Source: Synergistaceae bacterium (GTDB taxonomy: Bacteria > Synergistota > Synergistia > Synergistales > Synergistaceae). Taken from it: a stretch of 48,628 bases of DNA. The notes under the pieces were generated by a model, which saw only the letters and a list, made by a program, of their open reading frames with translations, was not told where the DNA came from and did no database searches. The stretch spans positions 1 through 48,628 of the forward strand of contig JAIRWR010000033.1 of the NCBI GenBank assembly GCA_031268885.1. The letters are read 5' to 3'. The position numbers and the translations under genes were made by a program. Shown here one piece after another: positions 32,571-41,632 of the stretch (positions are counted from its first letter, which is position 1; each line of letters begins with the position of its first letter).

Positions 32571-33651
32571 GATCAAGGAAGACGAGAGTCGTCCCCTCCC
32601 CGTAAAGAAGAGAGAGAGGCCGCACAGCGTGGTGGAACCCTGCGTGGTGGTCGTAACGGTTCTGGCTGTGGGGTTTGTACTGAGCTACGCGGCACAGATA
32701 GCTATACCCTTTATGCTGGCTATCATCCTGACGATGCTGTTTACGCCGGTGATAAAGCTGGGGGAGCCGTACAGGCTGCCGGTGCCGGCGATGGTCATCG
32801 TCGTTCTCGCTTGTCTTTTGATCATCATGCTGCCGCTGGGAATATTCCTGAACTCGACTATGCAGGGCGCGGCGCAGGCCCTTCCGCAATACTACAACAA
32901 ACTTGTGGATATCGGCCGGTCCGTTCTCGATCAATACGATTTCCCGAGGGAATTCTGGGTGACGATCAACTGGGTCAACACGGTCGGCAGATATGTGTCG
33001 GGGATGACTGGATTTCTGCTCCACTGGCTGGCATCGCTGACCATGGTCATGGTCTTTCTGGTGTTCATGCTGATGGAGTCTCCGTATCTTGAACATCGCA
33101 TCAGGAGAGCGTTTGAAGGGGAGAGCGGGGAACGTATATCGAGTATCGCCGACAAGGTGGTCGGTCAGATATCGAGATACTTGAGGACGCTCGCTATAAT
33201 CAGCCTCGCTACAGGTATATGCGTCTTCCTGGCGCTGTCTCTGCTTAGGATAGACTTTGCTCTTACATGGGGAGTGCTCGCGTTCTTTTTTAACTTCGTG
33301 CCGACTGTCGGCTCAATAGTGGCGTCGATTCCCCCCATTCTGGTGGCTCTCGTGCAGTACTATCCGAGCTGGGTCCCGGCAATAGTCACGTTTTTCGCGC
33401 TGCTCACCATACAGTTCACAATAGGCAACCTGATGACGCCTAAGATCATGGGAGACACGCTGGATCTCAGTCCTGTGGTCATCCTCATATCACTCATGTT
33501 CTGGGGCGGCATCTGGGGCATCTCGGGAGCGCTCCTCTCGGTGCCCATCGCGGTCATGATAAAGATCATATGCGAAAATGTGCCTCAGCTTCACTTCGTA
33601 GCCATGTTGATGTGCTCCGCGAGAAAGGGACATCATCAAGAGAGTCAATAA
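32521..33651 (+). CDS. AI-2E family transporter (PerM/UPF0118)
   Basis: This is a 376-residue integral membrane protein. About eight membrane segments are visible, starting with VVVTVLAVGFVLSYAAQIAIPFMLAII and ending in VVILISLMFWGGIWGISGALLSVP. The C-terminal motif, with FNFVPTVGSIVASIPPILVAL and IGNLMTPKIMGDTLDLSP, is the hallmark of the family. Members export small molecules or sodium, and some carry autoinducer-2. A basic cytoplasmic tail of about 40 residues precedes the first segment. The first ATG (32521) lies 15 bases after AAGGAGG; a second ATG at 32539 has no better site, so the exact start is uncertain. The overlap with ilvD suggests one transcript. Confidence 0.9.
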   Translation: MKKKVLMKEKVLRVQSEIKEDESRPLPVKKRERPHSVVEPCVVVVTVLAVGFVLSYAAQIAIPFMLAIILTMLFTPVIKLGEPYRLPVPAMVIVVLACLLIIMLPLGIFLNSTMQGAAQALPQYYNKLVDIGRSVLDQYDFPREFWVTINWVNTVGRYVSGMTGFLLHWLASLTMVMVFLVFMLMESPYLEHRIRRAFEGESGERISSIADKVVGQISRYLRTLAIISLATGICVFLALSLLRIDFALTWGVLAFFFNFVPTVGSIVASIPPILVALVQYYPSWVPAIVTFFALLTIQFTIGNLMTPKIMGDTLDLSPVVILISLMFWGGIWGISGALLSVPIAVMIKIICENVPQLHFVAMLMCSARKGHHQESQ

Positions 33652-33791
33652 TCGCGCCAGTCTGTGGAAGCAGCTTGTCTCTGTTTCCACTGCTTGTTGT
33701 GAGCGGTGATCATTGGCAAGTCATCACCAAACGGAACGAAACTCAGCGATCTTGAGCTTATTTTCATAATAGTGCTGGAGGTGTTTTGACG

Positions 33792-34928
33792 ATGGAAGCG
33801 GGGTTGATTCCGTCGTTCGATCTGAAGCGGAATTACGCGAGGATCGAGGGGGAGATAATGGATGCGGTCGAGAGGGTTCTCTCGTCGCAGTGTTTTATAA
33901 TGGGACCGGAGGTCTCGGAATTCGAGCGCGAGGCTGCCCTCTATCTGGAGACGCCTCGGACTGTCGCGTGCGCTTCTGGCACGGACGCGCTGTCGCTTGC
34001 GCTGATGGCCCTTGATCTTGGTCCCGGCGACGAGGTTGTCACGACGCCATTCTCTTTTTTCGCTACGGCAGGCTGCATAGCTCGACTGGGAGCGAGGCCC
34101 GTCTTCGCGGATGTCGAACCTGGCACGTACAACGTGTCGATGGAGCGAGTGCTTGACGTGCTGACCCCTCGTACAAAAGCCGTCATCCCAGTTCACCTCT
34201 TCGGCCAGCTCTGCGGGCTGGAGGAGATTACTCCGGAGCTTACGCGGAGGGGCATCCCGATCATAGAGGACTGTGCTCAGTCATTTGGAGCGCATAGGAT
34301 GCACGAGGGCAGGATAATGAGATCGGGCTCATGGGGCCGGTTCGGCTGTTTCTCCTTTTTCCCGACCAAGAACCTTGGCGCGTATGGGGACGCTGGCATG
34401 ATCTGCTGCAAAGAGCTTGGGGATTCGGAGAGGATCTCGCGCTTACGGGTTCATGGCGCGGCGGAGACTTATATCCATGGAGAATTGGGGATCAACAGCA
34501 GACTGGATGCCATTCAGGCCGCCATTCTGAGGGTTCGCCTGAGGCACGTGGAGACGTGGATCGAGGAGAGGCGTGAGGCCGCGCGCCGCTATGACCTCAT
34601 GTTCGCCGAGCGTGGGATCCAGGATGTTGTGACGCCGCCTGTCGAGGATGCCGGCAACAGGCACACCTATCACCAGTATGTCATTCGGGCGAAGGATAGA
34701 GACGCCCTCCAGAGTTCTCTCTCCAACCGGGGTATTGTGACGCGCGTCTATTATCCAATGGCTCTTCACGTTCAGCCCTGCATGAAATTTGCCGGCTATA
34801 AGATGGGAGACATGCCCGTGACGGAGCGGCTGACGGAGGAGGTACTGGCGCTCCCGATGTTTCCAGAGATTCTCCCGGAGGAGCAGGAGCGGGTCGTATC
34901 CGCTATTTCGGATTTTTACAGAGGGTAG
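33792..34928 (+). CDS. DegT/DnrJ/EryC1/StrS aminotransferase
   Basis: The product is 378 residues from the ATG at 33792, with GGAGG about 10 bases upstream; an in-frame TTG two codons earlier is nearer to that site. PLP-fold marks include ACASGTDALSLALMALDLG, TTPFSFFATAGCI, PVHLFGQLCGLEEI, IIEDCAQSFGA and the Schiff-base lysine in FFPTKNLGAYGDAGMI. The family transaminates keto-sugar nucleotides, using glutamate, for amino sugars in surface glycans and antibiotics. No sugar-nucleotide dehydratase is adjacent; the nearest glycan genes are over 20 kb away, so it probably serves that locus from a distance or another modified sugar. The call at family level is firm and the substrate is unknown. 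Confidence 0.93.
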   Translation: MEAGLIPSFDLKRNYARIEGEIMDAVERVLSSQCFIMGPEVSEFEREAALYLETPRTVACASGTDALSLALMALDLGPGDEVVTTPFSFFATAGCIARLGARPVFADVEPGTYNVSMERVLDVLTPRTKAVIPVHLFGQLCGLEEITPELTRRGIPIIEDCAQSFGAHRMHEGRIMRSGSWGRFGCFSFFPTKNLGAYGDAGMICCKELGDSERISRLRVHGAAETYIHGELGINSRLDAIQAAILRVRLRHVETWIEERREAARRYDLMFAERGIQDVVTPPVEDAGNRHTYHQYVIRAKDRDALQSSLSNRGIVTRVYYPMALHVQPCMKFAGYKMGDMPVTERLTEEVLALPMFPEILPEEQERVVSAISDFYRG

Positions 34929-34943
34929 GCCTTTGACTAATAT

Positions 34944-34972
34944 TGTCCTTCATGCCTTTTCCTGCTATAATT
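34944..34972 (+). promoter_or_regulatory. Sigma70-type promoter for the zinc protease gene
   Basis: TTGTCC at 34944-34949, a 17-base spacer and a perfect TATAAT at 34967-34972 lie 23 bases before the ATG. AAAGGAGGA follows as the ribosome site. The spacing and consensus are good. Confidence 0.65.
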
Positions 34973-34995
34973 GTGCATAAAGGAGGAATGTCACA

Positions 34996-35685
34996 ATGTA
35001 TCCAATGTTTGCTGACTGGACGTTTGTGCTTCTGATACCGGCGTTCTTGCTGACGTTTTATGCTCAGTTCCGCGTAAAGAGCACCTTTGCGAGATATAGT
35101 GGCGTTTACGCGTCGCGTAGAGTGAGTGCTGAGTCGGTCGCGAGGATGCTGCTCGATCAGTTTCGCCTGAATAATGTAAGGATTGAGCGTGTGCACGGTG
35201 AACTCACGGATCACTATGACCCGAGGAGCAAGGTGCTGCGGCTGTCCGACTCGGTGGGAGGCAGCTCCAGCATTGCCGCCATCGGAGTGGCGGCCCACGA
35301 AGTCGGGCACGCGATTCAGGACGGAGAGGGCTACTCTCCGCTTCGCGTAAGGAACATGCTTGTGCCAGTCGCGAGCCTGGGGTCAAACGGAGCGATAATT
35401 CTCTTCATGATCGGGCTCTTTATGGGAATGGGTCCTCTCGTAAATCTTGGGATCGTCTTCTTTGCCGGGGCCGTTCTATTTCATATCATAACGCTCCCGG
35501 TGGAGTTCGACGCGTCGTCGCGGGCCTTAAAGCTTCTCTCCGCCACCGGTGTGCTCAGCGCCAGAGAGACGGATGGAGCGAGAAGCGTGCTCAACGCGGC
35601 CGCGCTGACATACGTGGCGGCGGTGCTAATGGCGATTGCACAGTTGGTCCGGTTAGTTCTCATGGCGAGAAACAGGAGAGATTAG
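34996..35685 (+). CDS. Membrane zinc metallopeptidase (YugP/DUF2202-like)
   Basis: This 229-residue protein has a membrane segment at 9-25, the zinc motif HEVGH (H101 and H105) in GVAAHEVGHAIQDGEGYSP, two further membrane segments (LGSNGAIILFMIGLFMGM and LGIVFFAGAVLFHII), and PVEFDASSRALKLL, whose glutamate is the likely third ligand. This pattern is that of the YugP-type neutral zinc peptidases found in Firmicutes and Synergistota. The active site faces either side of the membrane; substrates are not known. It stands alone behind its own promoter and ends before a terminator-like hairpin, so it appears monocistronic. A clear AAAGGAGGA site precedes the ATG. Confidence 0.92.
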   Translation: MYPMFADWTFVLLIPAFLLTFYAQFRVKSTFARYSGVYASRRVSAESVARMLLDQFRLNNVRIERVHGELTDHYDPRSKVLRLSDSVGGSSSIAAIGVAAHEVGHAIQDGEGYSPLRVRNMLVPVASLGSNGAIILFMIGLFMGMGPLVNLGIVFFAGAVLFHIITLPVEFDASSRALKLLSATGVLSARETDGARSVLNAAALTYVAAVLMAIAQLVRLVLMARNRRD

Positions 35686-35716
35686 TATCCGCGGATTGTC
35701 TCAGGAAGCGCTGATT

Positions 35717-35747
35717 AAAATCGCCGTGACGGGATTTCGGCGTTTTT
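35717..35747 (+). terminator. Intrinsic terminator after the zinc protease gene
   Basis: AAAA-T-CGCCG and CGGCG-TTTTT flank an eleven-base loop, 32 bases past the stop. The A-run before and T-run after the stem make it potentially active on both strands. Confidence 0.6.
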
Positions 35748-35817
35748 GACGTGAGCTCGATCGGGTTGTATTCCCGCCCTTCGCGCTTCTGACACAAGTC
35801 AGCTTCTTGGCGATATC

Positions 35818-37197
35818 ATGCGTGGATTTGAGGGTGGCGTTGCCGCCCTGGTTTTTTCGGAGGTAGACCGCGATTCGATGAGAGGCATAGAGGCTGTTCT
35901 CGTTGTTCTGGGCGAAGTTGAACGTGGAGCGTTTGCGGCAGAGGCCCTTAGACGTCTGTGGCCTGAAATTTCCAGCAACGACAGGAAGCTCACCGCAACG
36001 CTGGTTTATTCTGTTCTGAGGCGTCTGGGGCTGTGGAGGCACATTCTTTCGAGGTATTGCAGGCGTCCCGTCGCATCCCTGGAGCCAGGAACGGCTAGCG
36101 TGCTGCTGACGGGTATAGCTGGCGTCCTAGAGCTTGAGCACTTCAAGCCTGGGGTGCTTGTCAACGCGTTGGTTCAGCTTGTAAAGGAGAGGTCCAGCCG
36201 AGGAACGAACTCGAAGGAACCGGCGCTTGTAAACGCTGTGCTGCACTCGGTGATGGAGGAAGCCCCTGCCTACATCGAGCGGCTGCGATCGTCGAACGTG
36301 ATGAGGGACCTTGCTCTGGTCTCAGGGGTGCCCGGTTGGATCGCCGCGGAGTGGAACAGGGATTGGGGGATGAAGGATGCCCGCCGCCTGCTTCATCTGA
36401 CCACCGCTCATACATATATGACTGTGCGCCTCTCCTCCAGTGTGAATCGAGCCGGCTGGATGGAGGCTTATGGCGTATCCTCACCGTCGAATATATCCCA
36501 GTCGGCTGTATTGCTGGAATCTAACCCATACCCGCCTGATCTTCCGGGCTATGCGGATGGCACGGCTACGCCGCAGGGCGAGTCCTCGATATGGGCCGTC
36601 GAATGCCTGCTCTCACACTGGCATGGCGGCGGCCTGCTTGATATGTGTATGGGCAGAGGGGTGAAAGCGGGGCATATTCTCACCTCTTGCGCGGATGCCG
36701 AGATAGAGGGGTGGGATCTGTCCCGTCCGAGACTAAAAGCGGCTGAGACGGAGTTTCGCCGGCTTGGCGTCAGCGGACGGGTCAGACCGCTCCGCGGTGA
36801 TGCCGTAACAATGATTCCAGAGATCTCTCCGGCCGCAATCTTGCTCGACGTTCCCTGCTCCGGCAGCGGAACGTGGGGGCGCAGGCCGGAAGGTAAGTGG
36901 CGGATGACGCCAGAGAAGCTCAAAGCCGCTTCGCTGCTGCAGGAGAGGCTCTTCGCCCGGGCCGCCGATCTGTTGTTGCCTGGGGGTGTGTTGATGTACA
37001 GCACTTGCAGTATTTTTAGAGAGGAGAACGAGAAGGTCGTTGGCTCGGTTATGTCGGCCAGGACCGACCTAGTCGAACTGCCGGTTCGTCCCAGGAGTCC
37101 GGCGCAGAGGAAGGGACGCCCGTACGGAGCGCTCATGTTTCCTGAATCCCCATGGCTGGATGGTTTCTACATCGCCATATTCAAGAAAAAAAGATAA
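35818..37197 (+). CDS. rsmB: 16S rRNA m5C methyltransferase RsmB-like (NusB-like N-terminus)
   Basis: This is a 459-residue protein. Residues about 22-160 are NusB-like helices (AVLVVLGEVERGAFAAEALRR and ATLVYSVLRR). The C-terminal half is a class I methyltransferase, with LDMCMGRGVKAGHI (274-287), LLDVPCSGSGTWGRRPEGKW (342-361) and the catalytic cysteine motif YSTCSIFREEN (395-405). RsmB methylates cytosine 967 of 16S rRNA. LDMCMGRGVKA is an unusual version of the normal LDACAAPGGKT loop, suggesting divergence. The start is uncertain: ATG 35818 has little ribosome site, whereas ATG 35878 gives a more family-like N-terminus behind a GGAGG 15 bases away. A terminator precedes the gene. Confidence 0.85.
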   Translation: MRGFEGGVAALVFSEVDRDSMRGIEAVLVVLGEVERGAFAAEALRRLWPEISSNDRKLTATLVYSVLRRLGLWRHILSRYCRRPVASLEPGTASVLLTGIAGVLELEHFKPGVLVNALVQLVKERSSRGTNSKEPALVNAVLHSVMEEAPAYIERLRSSNVMRDLALVSGVPGWIAAEWNRDWGMKDARRLLHLTTAHTYMTVRLSSSVNRAGWMEAYGVSSPSNISQSAVLLESNPYPPDLPGYADGTATPQGESSIWAVECLLSHWHGGGLLDMCMGRGVKAGHILTSCADAEIEGWDLSRPRLKAAETEFRRLGVSGRVRPLRGDAVTMIPEISPAAILLDVPCSGSGTWGRRPEGKWRMTPEKLKAASLLQERLFARAADLLLPGGVLMYSTCSIFREENEKVVGSVMSARTDLVELPVRPRSPAQRKGRPYGALMFPESPWLDGFYIAIFKKKR

Positions 37198-37298
37198 AAT
37201 ATGTTATGAGGGGCGGCGCGGATTTCAAGTCTGGAAATTCAAGCTTGACGGATGTGCCGCTGCGGGTTTGATGTTGATCACCTTGGGAGGAGTTGTAC

Positions 37299-38480
37299 GT
37301 GGGCAGGATTTTTAGGTTGGGCATAGCGGTCGCGCTCTTCGTTCTGTTAGTATCTAGTTTTATGGCGGCGCGCATAATTTTTGTCGATGAAAAGGAGGCC
37401 GATGTTCCGGCTTTGATTGGCGTCAGCGCCGTAGACGCGACCAATATGCTGAGGGAGGCAGGGCTTTTGGCGAGGATAGATCCGATTGATTCAGATCAGA
37501 AGGAGGGCACTGTCATATCGCAAGCCCCGTCGGCGGGGGATAAGGTTGGAAGAGGAAAGATCGTGACGATACGAATCAGCAGGGGAGGCTCGCGGTCAAG
37601 GATGCCGGATGTGCGCGGGCTTGAGTTCTCGGTTGCCGTAAAAACACTGGACGAGGCCGGATTCAAGATCGGAACCGTAATCAGGGTTTCTGACTCCCTC
37701 AAATCATCCGGCACGGTCATGGCGCAGAATCCGGCGTCGCCGGCCATGGTCATGAACGATAGGATGGTGGAGCTTCTCGTTAGCGAGGGACAGACTGGCA
37801 AAGACGAGATGGTTTTAGTTCCGGATCTGAATGGGCAGACTGAGGCGCTCGCCAGACAGATCCTCAAAAAGAGTGATCTAACGGTAGCGAGGGTTATGAC
37901 GGTGGAATCCAATCAGGCGCCCGTTGGAACGGTTGTGCAGACACAGCCAAGGGCTGGTTTGCGGGTTCCGTTCGGTAATGCCGTAACGCTGTATATCGTC
38001 AAGGAGCCGGTTGTCCCGCTGGCCCTTATCGAAGAGGATCAGAGGAATAATCAATCCCCGACGCCGATAATCATCACCACGCGAGAGGAGCCGTCGCCGA
38101 TGGTCAATAAAGATCCTGAGGTGGAGCCCGTTTCTCAGCGGAATTCAGCGCAATTGGCGAATTCCATTCCCGAGTGGAACCCTCGGTCGACGCCGGCGCC
38201 GCAACAGCAACAGCAACAGCAACAACAACCAGTAAGAGAGGAGCCGTCTCGTCCTCTTGTCGTACAGGGGAAGACAGCTCGTATCCGATACCAGGTACCA
38301 CCTCTCTCCAGGTCGCTTCCGCTGAGGATAGAGATCACCGATCAGTCTGGCACCAGGATCCTCATAAATCAAACGGCGAACGGCGGAGAGTATATCACTA
38401 TGAATGAGCTATACTCCGGATCCGCGACCGTTACCGTGCGTCTCGGCGGGGAGATGCTCTGGCAGGAGAGATACGAGTGA
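37299..38480 (+). CDS. Membrane-anchored PASTA-domain protein
   Basis: The product is 393 residues from a GTG at 37299, chosen because GGGAGGAG is at the right distance. After one membrane segment (about 4-26), three PASTA repeats follow: ADVPALIGVSAVDATNML to GKIVTIRISRG, RMPDVRGLEFSVAVKTL to MVELLVSEG, and VLVPDLNGQTEALARQIL to AVTLYIVKEP. A proline- and glutamine-rich linker contains ten glutamines encoded by CAG/CAA repeats (about 38202-38231), and a small beta-rich C-terminal domain follows. PASTA repeats bind peptidoglycan stem fragments. No kinase domain is attached, unlike PknB, so it is probably a cell-wall-binding partner. It overlaps rpe by four bases. Confidence 0.87.
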   Translation: MGRIFRLGIAVALFVLLVSSFMAARIIFVDEKEADVPALIGVSAVDATNMLREAGLLARIDPIDSDQKEGTVISQAPSAGDKVGRGKIVTIRISRGGSRSRMPDVRGLEFSVAVKTLDEAGFKIGTVIRVSDSLKSSGTVMAQNPASPAMVMNDRMVELLVSEGQTGKDEMVLVPDLNGQTEALARQILKKSDLTVARVMTVESNQAPVGTVVQTQPRAGLRVPFGNAVTLYIVKEPVVPLALIEEDQRNNQSPTPIIITTREEPSPMVNKDPEVEPVSQRNSAQLANSIPEWNPRSTPAPQQQQQQQQQPVREEPSRPLVVQGKTARIRYQVPPLSRSLPLRIEITDQSGTRILINQTANGGEYITMNELYSGSATVTVRLGGEMLWQERYE

Positions 38481-39169
38481 GCCAGGGTGGGTTTGACATG
38501 AAGAAGGGGAAAAAATTTCTGCTCGCGCCATCGATTCTGAGCGCGGATCCACTCGCCATCGCCGATTCGATCGAGAGAACCGGAGGGGAGTTCGACTGGA
38601 TTCACGTTGACGTGATGGACGGGCACTTTGTTCCCAACCTGTCCTTCGGTCCGCCAGTCGTCTCCGCTCTGCGCGCGAGATATCCTGACGCTTTTATCGA
38701 CGTGCACATAATGGTCGAGCCGGCCGAGGACTTCATAGATATGTTCGCCGTGACCCGCCCGGATCTGATCACCCTGCACGCGGAAGCGACCAACCATGTC
38801 AGTATGGCCCTCTCGCGCGTAAGATCGTTGGGCATACATCCGGGCGTATCGATAAATCCTGGTACTTCAGTGTGCCTTATCGAGCCCGTGCTGTCGTCCA
38901 TCAGCTTGGTTTTGGTCATGGCGGTCAATCCCGGATTTGGGGGGCAGAAGTTCATGCCGGAGGTCCTGTTGAAAGTACGGGATCTCGTAAGATTCAGGGC
39001 CGTACACGACCTCGAATTTTTAATCGAAGTGGATGGCGGGGTGGGGATGGACAACGCGGCCGATCTTGTTTCATCCGGCTGTGATGTGTTAGTGGCTGGC
39101 AGCGCGATATTCGGCGATCACAATTCAGCGGAGGCAGCGAGGAGAATTAGAAGACAGGCAGGATTGTAG
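38477..39169 (+). CDS. rpe: Ribulose-phosphate 3-epimerase
   Basis: This 230-residue TIM-barrel protein has the hallmark motifs LLAPSILSADP, WIHVDVMDGHFVPNLSFGP with the metal-binding Asp/His, DVHIMVEPAEDFI, VLVMAVNPGFGGQKFMPEVL and EVDGGVGMDNA. It interconverts D-ribulose 5-phosphate and D-xylulose 5-phosphate, supplying transketolase and so, indirectly, the sedoheptulose 7-phosphate used by the heptose operon. The GTG at 38477 overlaps the previous stop as GTGA and has GGAGAG upstream; an ATG at 38498 is a possible alternative start. The gene is in a co-oriented run with PASTA and HTH proteins, with no pentose-pathway partner next to it. Confidence 0.95.
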   Translation: MSQGGFDMKKGKKFLLAPSILSADPLAIADSIERTGGEFDWIHVDVMDGHFVPNLSFGPPVVSALRARYPDAFIDVHIMVEPAEDFIDMFAVTRPDLITLHAEATNHVSMALSRVRSLGIHPGVSINPGTSVCLIEPVLSSISLVLVMAVNPGFGGQKFMPEVLLKVRDLVRFRAVHDLEFLIEVDGGVGMDNAADLVSSGCDVLVAGSAIFGDHNSAEAARRIRRQAGL

Positions 39170-39237
39170 TCCGCTCTGCCGCTGTCGCGCTTGGACTGCT
39201 GCCTGTGTGATATCCAGACAGATGAGGCGGAGGCGCT

Positions 39238-40296
39238 ATGAGGATGAGAGATAACCTTTCAGAAAAACAGACCAGCGTGACCGACGATCTGTCAGAACTC
39301 GGTGTTCACCTCAGATCCCTGAGGGAGGCACAGGGCCTCTCGTACGATGATGTGGCCAAGTTCACTCATGTCCGCCCGCATATCCTGATAGCGATAGAAG
39401 AAGGGCGCATCTACAGCGAAGCGCCTATGGTATACATGAGAGGTTTTATAAAAACATATTGCGAGTTTTTGATGGCAATGGACTTGTGGCAGAAGTACGG
39501 CACAAACATTTCATCGAGCGAGAGCGATGTGTTAGCCGGAGAAAAATCGATTGGAGCGCACATCGACCTGAAACATCAGACCGCTATCTTCAGGAGATCC
39601 TCGATAATTTGGGTATACATACTCCTGGTTACTGCCGTGCTCTGCGCCGCGTATCTTCTGTGGAGCCAGCAAGGTGTTTACGGGACGAAGATCGAAGGGT
39701 TCTTTTACAGGAATCGGGGAGAGACTGACGAAGGCATGAGGACTCTGCCAGCATCCTTGGATCTGGGGAGTATTGCCATTTCCGCCGACATACCCTCCGC
39801 GGAGGAGTTTGGCATATTCTCGTACGATGTTTCCTCTGCGATTGTGTCGACAGCTCTGCCGGGCGGACCCTCCGTACCAGCTTCCAGATCCGGTGACCTG
39901 TCGTGGATGAACATCAGTGGCGGCCTGCCAAGCATCGACTCCGCGATGCCTCCGGCAACTCAGACCGAATCGGTTCGAGCAAGGGACAGGAGGCTGAAGA
40001 TTGTGATAACCGGGGGAGAGAATAACCTCATAGTTGAACAGAACGGCAAGGTGGTCACCCGCAGGAGGCTTGCGAAGGGAGGAACCCGCGAATACGATGT
40101 GAAGGGGGACACGTCTGTGAGTCTGAGCGTGGGCAACAGAGCCGAGATCACATGGTTCGGTAAAAAATATGACCAGGCCGGACCTAACGCGAGTCCGCTG
40201 TCGCTTGTCTTTCACCCGGACGGTTCGGTGAGCGTGAAGAGTGGAGTGACCGAACATTTCGGAAACAATACGGTGTCGGCTAATGGAAACAGATAA
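39238..40296 (+). CDS. HTH/RodZ-like membrane protein
   Basis: This is a 352-residue protein. The N-terminus has a RodZ-type helix-turn-helix (LGVHLRSLREAQGLSYDDVAKFTHVRPHILIAIEEG, about 21-56), extended by YMRGFIKTYCEFL. One membrane segment lies at about 120-142 (IIWVYILLVTAVLCAAYLLW). A long outer domain ends in a DUF4115-like fold (RRLKIVITGGENNLIVEQNGKVV, then AEITWFGKKYDQAG, LVFHPDGSV). RodZ links MreB to the membrane and controls rod shape; the HTH is used for protein contact, not DNA. The linker of about 100 residues is low in complexity. CGGAGG stands right before the ATG. It overlaps rimO by 14 bases. Confidence 0.85.
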   Translation: MRMRDNLSEKQTSVTDDLSELGVHLRSLREAQGLSYDDVAKFTHVRPHILIAIEEGRIYSEAPMVYMRGFIKTYCEFLMAMDLWQKYGTNISSSESDVLAGEKSIGAHIDLKHQTAIFRRSSIIWVYILLVTAVLCAAYLLWSQQGVYGTKIEGFFYRNRGETDEGMRTLPASLDLGSIAISADIPSAEEFGIFSYDVSSAIVSTALPGGPSVPASRSGDLSWMNISGGLPSIDSAMPPATQTESVRARDRRLKIVITGGENNLIVEQNGKVVTRRRLAKGGTREYDVKGDTSVSLSVGNRAEITWFGKKYDQAGPNASPLSLVFHPDGSVSVKSGVTEHFGNNTVSANGNR

Positions 40297-41632
40297 CGCC
40301 GCGCCTGAGTTCATTCGCGGGACCGCATGGGTCCTGAGCATGGGGTGTTCCAAGAATACGGTCGACAGCGAAAGGTTTGCCGGTGTTCTGCGGAACGCTG
40401 GTTTTGAGATAGTCCAGCAAGCGGAGGGAGCGGAGGTCTGTCTCGTCAATACCTGTGGTTTTTTGAAGGATGCGGTGGAGGAGAATATCGTGGCGATACT
40501 GGACCTGGCGGATTTGAAGTCCAAAGGCGCCATACGAAGCATAGCGGTTGTTGGTTGTCTTGTGAACAGGTATGGCCGGGATCTCAGCGCGGAAATTCCG
40601 GAGGTGGATTTTTGGGGAGGGTGCGAGGACTACTCCGCTCTGCTCAAATCGCTGACTTCGAACGCCAAGCGCGGCGTCTTCCGCCCTGAGAGGCACATCC
40701 TGCCGGGCGCGCGGTCTCACGTGAGATACATCAAGATCTCCGAAGGTTGTGGCGGCGGATGTTCATTCTGTTCGATCCCGTCGATACGCGGGAGGCTCCA
40801 TAGCCTGCCTGTTGCCTCAATAGTGAGAGAGGCTGAATCCCTGGCGTCGAACGGAGCGGGAGAGATATGCCTGGTGGCGCAGGATCTGACGGCTTATGGA
40901 CGCGACCTCGGACAGAGCGGAGGGCTTCTCGGTCTTCTCGATGCCCTGGAGTCATCGCTGCCAGAGGATCTGTGGATCAGGCTGCTGTATCTGCAGCCGT
41001 CAGGAGTCGACGCCCGACTGATCGAACGTATGGCGCGCGCTAAACTGATCCTACCGTACTTTGACATACCCATACAGCACTCAAGCTCTGGAGTGCTCGA
41101 GTCGATGCGCAGGATGCCCGGCAGGGATGGGTTGACGTCGCTCTTCGCGACGATCCGGGAGATTATGCCGGATTGCGCGCTCCGTACGACGTGCATGGTC
41201 GGCTTTCCCGGCGAAACGAGGAGCGATTTTGCGGATCTCCTGCGTTTTTTGGATGAAGTCTGTTTCGACAGGGTCGGAGCGTTTGCCTTTTCACCCGAGG
41301 AGGGGACGGAGGCGGCCTCGATGCCGAGACAGGTGCTAACGAGGACTAAGAAGTCGCGGCTCGAACGTCTGATGTCGCATCAGGCGGGGATTTCGTTCTC
41401 CAGAGGGATGCTCTTCTTTCACAAGACGATTCCGGTTATCATTGACACGATGACGGGCAGGGGGATGGCTGAAGGAAGGTCGTTTAGGGAAGCGCCCGAC
41501 ATCGACGGCGTTATCGAGGTCGAGGGGATACCGCGCGGCGCCGGCCCTGGCGATAAGATATGGGCTACCATCACCGAAGTGTCCGAACACGATATGTTCG
41601 CGAAGTACGCGGAGCCGATTAAAACGGAATGA
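40283..41632 (+). CDS. rimO: Ribosomal protein S12 methylthiotransferase
   Basis: The product is 449 residues, normal for RimO. The N-terminal UPF0004 domain carries the three auxiliary-cluster cysteines C22 (MGCSKNTVDSE), C58 (VNTCGFL) and C92 (VVGCLVNRY). The radical SAM cluster is C156, C160 and C163 (SEGCGGGCSFCSIP), and LPYFDIPIQHSSSGVLESMRR follows. A TRAM domain closes the protein. RimO adds a methylthio group to an aspartate of ribosomal protein S12. The GCSKN start distinguishes it from the tRNA enzyme MiaB (GCQMN). It overlaps the HTH gene at its start and the pgpA-like gene at its stop (ATGA). Confidence 0.95.
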   Translation: METDNAAPEFIRGTAWVLSMGCSKNTVDSERFAGVLRNAGFEIVQQAEGAEVCLVNTCGFLKDAVEENIVAILDLADLKSKGAIRSIAVVGCLVNRYGRDLSAEIPEVDFWGGCEDYSALLKSLTSNAKRGVFRPERHILPGARSHVRYIKISEGCGGGCSFCSIPSIRGRLHSLPVASIVREAESLASNGAGEICLVAQDLTAYGRDLGQSGGLLGLLDALESSLPEDLWIRLLYLQPSGVDARLIERMARAKLILPYFDIPIQHSSSGVLESMRRMPGRDGLTSLFATIREIMPDCALRTTCMVGFPGETRSDFADLLRFLDEVCFDRVGAFAFSPEEGTEAASMPRQVLTRTKKSRLERLMSHQAGISFSRGMLFFHKTIPVIIDTMTGRGMAEGRSFREAPDIDGVIEVEGIPRGAGPGDKIWATITEVSEHDMFAKYAEPIKTE

